Shown here: positions 38,701-39,522 of the stretch, one piece after another
Position numbering within the stretch: position 1 is the stretch's first letter
Layout: each line of letters starts with the position of its first letter
Virus record (IMG/VR): IMGVR_UViG_3300025327_000083
Span: 1 to 39,522 of that record
Strand: one strand, 5' to 3'
Source: a virus
Length of the DNA: 39,522 nt
Made by a program: the position numbers and the translations under genes
The notes under the pieces: generated by a model
The model's database searches: none
Told to the model about the DNA's origin: nothing
What the model saw: the letters and a program-made list of their open reading frames with translations, nothing else

Positions 38701-39522
38701 CGCGGGAATATCTCCCGAAGAACCGCGGCGCGCCGCTGTGACAACTCGTTCAGGATTATCCTGGCGCCGGCGCCTTCCCCGAAGATTGCCAGCCCGCCGG
38801 TCCCGGCCGAGGGCTCGAGATAGGTTTCCCCGTAGCGCACATTCGCCGCCCAATTGGCGATGTAGGCGAGCGTTGGCGGCGTGGAAAACTGTTGAAATTC
38901 ATCGGTCTCGGCGGTGCGCTTGGTCTGCGTGGGGAGGGTCGCAAGAAACCTCTCCATGTTCTCCAGATCGCGGCGAGCATGATCGGGACTGGTCTCCGGG
39001 CGCGCGCCCCATTGACCTTGCCGCAGGTAAAGCTGCACACCGGCTTCCATAGCATCAAAGGCGTCCTTGGACGTGTACACCCCCTGTGCCTGTGTGCCCC
39101 CGAACGCGACGTCTGCCAGCCTGAAAAGCTGATCAGCCTTGAATACCTGCCCGGCGGAGAGCCATTCGGCTACCCGCTTGGCGACTTTCATGGACGCCGA
39201 CTCGACCGTGGCCTCGGTGAGTTCGGTGGAAAGCTGCTTTTCCTGGGCAAAGGCGATCGCGTAGGGCTTGATACCCTCCCCGAAGTTCTGGATCAGGAAC
39301 TTGAACAGGTCCTTGAGCGTGCGCCCGGCCGCCTGAAACGCCTTGAGCGCGGCTTCGAAGTGGGGCTTGGCCTGTTCGTAGGCTTCCTTGTCGAGCCCGG
39401 CTGGGAAGCTCTTGATCTTGTTGCCACCAAAGAGCTTCACCAATCCCTTCAGTGCCTCGTCTACGCCCTGCACGCCGAGCTTGGCGGCTTCGGCTGCGAG
39501 CGCGCCGACACGCTTTTCCTCA
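29772..39522 (-). CDS. Giant polyvalent protein: methyltransferase + SBNO/DarB-like helicase + HExxH + C-terminal module (5' partial)
   Basis: The frame is open to the window edge, so the N-terminus lies outside; from a GTG at 39473 it would give 3,233 residues including a 340-residue intein. Numbered from that GTG, a DNA methyltransferase domain shows YLEPSAGTGGLAIFG near 218 and NPPF at 285-288. A Gly/Pro linker lies near 400-520. An SF2 helicase of strawberry-notch/DarB type follows: P-loop TGVGKG from 965 after the intein, DEAH at 1081-1084, VSATGA, and QGLGRSHRTNQ near 1480. ILHEATHFGL (HExxH) lies at 2034-2043. The last thousand residues are helical, with hydrophobic segments near YMLVAGGLNAIAYAMLGLSD. 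Such polyvalent proteins are thought to travel in the capsid and protect incoming DNA. Confidence 0.9.
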   Translation of the reverse strand, partial: EEKRVGALAAEAAKLGVQGVDEALKGLVKLFGGNKIKSFPAGLDKEAYEQAKPHFEAALKAFQAAGRTLKDLFKFLIQNFGEGIKPYAIAFAQEKQLSTELTEATVESASMKVAKRVAEWLSAGQVFKADQLFRLADVAFGGTQAQGVYTSKDAFDAMEAGVQLYLRQGQWGARPETSPDHARRDLENMERFLATLPTQTKRTAETDEFQQFSTPPTLAYIANWAANVRYGETYLEPSAGTGGLAIFGEGAGARIILNELSQRRAAVLREIFPRARVFSENAEQLHNILPDDVSPTVIVMNPPFSSTAGRIQGARDSRTGAQHLEQALARLAPGGRLVAIMGDGMNEQAALLKDWWARMRSQYNFRANVSISGDNYVKYGTTFDNRIIVVDKTGPTSGEVLVGRAEKLAELFDLLSEIRNDRQNPATSEAQPGADQQGGARPAGEGRPDVGGAGAQPGGDLVDAMGAVGGVAGGAGVGALGGKGEGARPGRPGGGVQIPGKPGGRPGDKRRGVGGAVAGGRGAAGVGVAVGDDGGATPVTIETAAVTRHETELTDAIFESYKPQRLTVPGSKTHPGELVESAAMSAVEPPAPTYQPNLPEKVIRDGLLSDAQIETVVYAGQAFQDFLPNGDRKGYFIGDGCVAAGTRIFNPVAGTHTPIEVLAQQGAPHWVLSLTENGFRPHRAVMTFKKGVADLYRVTLDDGRVITVTDEHRFLTPQGWCTLRDRLATGDLLACGHRADATPHASGDAYVPCGLRRAEDCLDHCWLGYDRRDALLPLARGIYRQLSPSPIGACAHTRLPSHTDGQEPSPSHICRGLCALHHAKSSYAPSANRDLELIEAQNDASPSPQLATTRQAIGQSRVENDSPALLETALHQSAHEGDYSPIWCEWSRRACARNQLPLEASHRGALQALALARQIDTRPAPLMQVQEELSGAVSSWERYSVWRRISSIEFVGRDDFYDMYVPGPENYLAEGFVNHNTGVGKGREISGIILDHFRQGQKKAVWVSEKQGLIKDAQRDFSGVTGDPDLIFAQSKTAFGEDVKGNRGILFTTYSTLRSVAKLSEEEKKARVMPTPGRADQIVKWVGEDFDGVVVFDEAHAMANAQSVKGKRGATKASAQALAGIDLQKRLPKARIVYVSATGATEVFNLAYASRLGLWGEGTPFAKSEDFISKIDAAGVSAMEIVAQNMKQMGVYVARSLSFRGVKYDQLPHDLTPLQTDIYNELARAWQIVLANINAALAITNQEKDSQSKSRAKSQFWSSQQRFFNQIITAMQMPSVIDGIKADMAAGRAAILQFVNTNEAEQERQAARIAQGREDDDTEIEEFDFTPRQTLLELIRKSFPVNQYEEYKDENGNVRSRPVLDSKGEPVQNKEAVAMRDALLKTLEEIRVPDNPLDMVVEIFGSDAVAEISGRKRRFVRVRDNDGDIKLTEQKRGSSSNEADKQAFLDGKKNILVFTDAGGTGYSFHADLNFKNQKLRRHYLVQSGWRADKAVQGLGRSHRTNQKQPPEYVLPRTNLKAQKRFISSIARRLDQLGALTKGQRQAASQGVFSPADNLENKYARMGLRAFLEDLVAGSTGLEKNKVLRMMGLEGIVDDQGQLVEAKMPPITQFLNCLLSLEVHVQDEVFDEFFRRIEAATESAIQNGTFDDGLQTIKALSTTKTRDIVVHTDKKTGAVTRYVELNIERPTPFFNFDAVAELTEDTGERFASWYLDNKTGKVFALFKRGSRTDEFGRQVNIGLRIGPSKRSYNDDFDNITMSRLRVEVKVMEGDKTVGKMVPHFEPIAPDRARSLWADETARTPKTYTETEHMITGAMLPIWDRLPETVRVARTQTKDGERLLGRLIQKKELNETLKKLGVGSKFTEMKPAQWFAEIKAGAKAILANGWQIKMAKVSGEQRMEISGLSISYSDQRLLVEQGVIHERIQWKDRLFIPVDRPDIFGRIVEGKPVIDLIGAEGEEAALSRAARIEPGLPRASVQAMVDRLTRNWKGAPEIVVVETPRSEGVPSGLLDLITVKGAVDTAEGAFHEGKIYLFSRHMRDAGRVQFVILHEATHFGLRGIFGEAIDPLLMEIYRGNENVKTAVRDLKLQYRDLTTMQATEEVLADLGGKAVELSGWERLVSFIRNWLRAHGFTLEYSIGDIRALVESAGRFTREGRVGTLGPSVFSGDTQAAEEAVEDFALSRISARPADRIDEYRFERATDKRGLPIYHNEHIGLAGAVEEGKSANTRMMLFKIYDTAMSVKAGAPAEIGFVRSEIDGDGNFVNVHSIRISDFYQQSDKGYGEDVIASMLASNAPGKSLEIVDIVVRPDEDVLPGQAKKDARGFWQKLGTVFRNLSNDPDVPMYGFLTLSGYVQARGTARLSRGGGQKPSGLEAPRRTGLLDILLRAPMQAIGLEKITSRSYDFLLGRIGAFVPEGMKAGLVSDYGLTLDYIERRDQAFVNVRRGERDIKTIVDALTMLDRAQSRVAYQWMTQNETEGDRLLSDLPAESQAVLVKVKGMIVDMGREAVRLGQLGQDSFERNVMSYLHRTYAKYELADEGAVPAHRRAISILGEQYKGRGMTQEVTMAKIRNAAPEWWERKVQSGRADKGLRGMKFIRFDRRANRGEGVEPLPGMGKTGQLGKILEVVYWPAEHPVPAKFGEWHRDEGLWEARDTKGDKLLMWRDFTKAEREKMGELDDVKYSVAKTLHMMQRDLEVGRFLEWLASHYAKPEPEGEIAEASERLSKAYRPGTWVHVPVSKVPGTNTLRYGKLAGLYVPGPIWNDIRQIANQNYRPFGRLYGNVVKWFKISKTALSPVVHMNNVMANFIFADVEDITGRDLWDSMKVYLEAQSGDEKAKLTIQRFEDSGATSGMFVTHELQQETVRPLLAALREEVQAGSADVVEEAVAFLSALAHGKLKESATRLAVSRPAEWARRGANAMMDAYQFEDEFFRLAVFLRETAAGKSDLEAGKTAKQAFLDYNINAPWIQAARHTALPFISFSYRALPRLLHGFSRKPWKLAKYMLVAGGLNAIAYAMLGLSDDDEERERAFLPDEKAGRIWGIVPKLIRMPWNDQSDQPVFLDVRRWIPLGDIFDTGETQAAIPFVPTLVPGGPLAIIGEIIFNKSLFTGKPITNRETDTMAEISGKISEHVYKSFAPNAPWIPFSYAGTALVRAGTGRTDVFGREQSFAQAGLSSFGIKVSSYAPDVMQRNAAIELQIQIGQIKSIMYQLAREYSRHGMGRDDYEKKMAYQREKMERLTREFAAKK
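36581..36589 (+). promoter_or_regulatory. Possible extended -10 upstream of antisense HNH gene
   Basis: TGTTATGAT (TGn plus TATGAT) lies on the plus strand at the intein/extein junction, 115 bases before the HNH ATG. No -35 box is convincing at 16-18 bases. A second candidate, TATCAT at 36635-36640, is also without a -35. Confidence 0.25.
36582..37601 (-). other. Intein (340 aa) in the helicase P-loop
   Basis: Residues 625-964 of the giant protein form an intein. Block A is CVAAGTRIFNPV with Cys1 at 37599-37601. Block B is ITVTDEHRFLTPQGW, with Thr69 and His72 of TxxH. The domain continues LRDRLATGDLLACGH. Block F is SIEFVGRDDFYDMYVPGPEN and block G is FVNHN, ending in His-Asn (36582-36587) before Thr+1. 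Removing it joins GYFIGDG to TGVGKG and restores the helicase Walker A motif. The splicing halves (about 95 and 40 residues) equal a normal mini-intein. The linker of about 200 residues has no LAGLIDADG or in-frame HNH motif; the endonuclease is on the other strand. Confidence 0.93.
36704..37399 (+). CDS. HNH homing endonuclease encoded antisense inside the intein
   Basis: The 231-residue product has two helix-turn-helix units: LASKVLAEYRSGVPTPTLAT then LDVTPPTVADFLRKHGA, and NHSQREIAQLLVVSLPTVER then AMRRFG. An HNH domain follows: GRYVMVKVPDHPYATADGYV, RKHRLVMEKVVGRYLLPEEE, VHHDDHNRANNDPSNLLLFA and NHKEHMRHH. The His-His and Asn residues and the eHM-x-x-H end match free phage HNH enzymes. 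After about residue 203 the tail is unstructured and lies opposite the intein's N-terminal splicing domain; the TGA falls opposite Val68/Thr69 of block B. No good Shine-Dalgarno precedes the ATG. A homing role for the intein is inferred. Confidence 0.85.
   Translation: MRKPRRSIPPELASKVLAEYRSGVPTPTLATRLDVTPPTVADFLRKHGATIRTRSENNRLRAPIDEAQFRAMQANHSQREIAQLLVVSLPTVERAMRRFGLRSVRGRGSPMERNYFWRGGVRTDRGRYVMVKVPDHPYATADGYVRKHRLVMEKVVGRYLLPEEEVHHDDHNRANNDPSNLLLFANHKEHMRHHWREEWHLLYAHKRASHQSPAYPEACTNPAASESDARQ

Noticed and set aside
1-39522. Search for tRNA genes, CRISPR arrays, integrase and attachment sites
   Set aside because: Reading both strands I found no cloverleaf with a TTC-stem consensus, no regularly spaced direct repeats of CRISPR type and no tyrosine or serine recombinase signature. 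A program scan could still find a tRNA that I missed.

Overview
The window is a piece of a tailed double-stranded DNA phage (Caudoviricetes), or of a prophage. It carries adjacent small and large terminase genes, a portal gene, a RecT-type annealing protein, many short genes whose stop and start codons overlap, and several HNH endonucleases. The promoters have E. coli-like -35/-10 boxes, many products have Gram-negative-style signal peptides, and base composition is moderately GC-rich. A proteobacterial host is therefore likely, but no host is identifiable. I see no integrase, tRNA, rRNA, CRISPR array or recognisable lysis gene.

Layout. (1) 1-13810, leftward: a replication-type protein with a conserved phage C-terminal domain (13040-13810) heads a tight chain of small genes down to 8739. 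This chain includes zinc-ribbon, HExxH and HNH proteins. A near-consensus promoter at 8697-8725 then starts a second leftward stretch: secreted protein, DUF1643, VRR-NUC nuclease, small and large terminase, portal, and two further genes likely to be structural. (2) 13811-14732: a control region with a Cro/YdaS-like HTH gene, its terminator, two tandem palindromes, and promoters facing both ways. (3) 14265-29716, rightward: about 35 small early-type genes, among them RecT, a PD-(D/E)XK-like nuclease, a KTSC protein, HNH enzymes, a DNA methyltransferase, a HAD-like protein and several membrane or secreted proteins. (4) A bidirectional terminator at 29748-29773 separates this arm from a giant leftward gene (29772 to beyond 39522) coding for a polyvalent protein of more than 3,200 residues. 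That protein combines a DNA methyltransferase, a strawberry-notch/DarB-like SF2 helicase, an HExxH motif and a long C-terminal part. Such proteins are thought to be packaged and injected to protect phage DNA.

The most striking element is inside the giant gene. A 340-residue intein (36582-37601) interrupts the helicase P-loop, between GDG and TGVGKG. It has normal splicing blocks at both ends (Cys1, TxxH, C-terminal His-Asn before Thr+1). The space where an in-frame homing endonuclease would lie is instead occupied by a 231-codon HNH endonuclease gene on the opposite strand (36704-37399). The same DNA thus appears to encode intein linker on one strand and the putative homing enzyme on the other. 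The linker frame is open throughout: of 34 endonuclease codons that could create a stop in it, none is followed by a codon starting with A. This looks like an antisense-nested homing intein, an architecture I do not know to have been described.

A second larger pattern is that three protein types occur once on the leftward arm and once on the rightward arm: HNH-AP2 endonuclease, small secreted HExxH protein, and a secreted protein with a GQGT-LD motif. This points to duplication or repeated acquisition across the two early arms.
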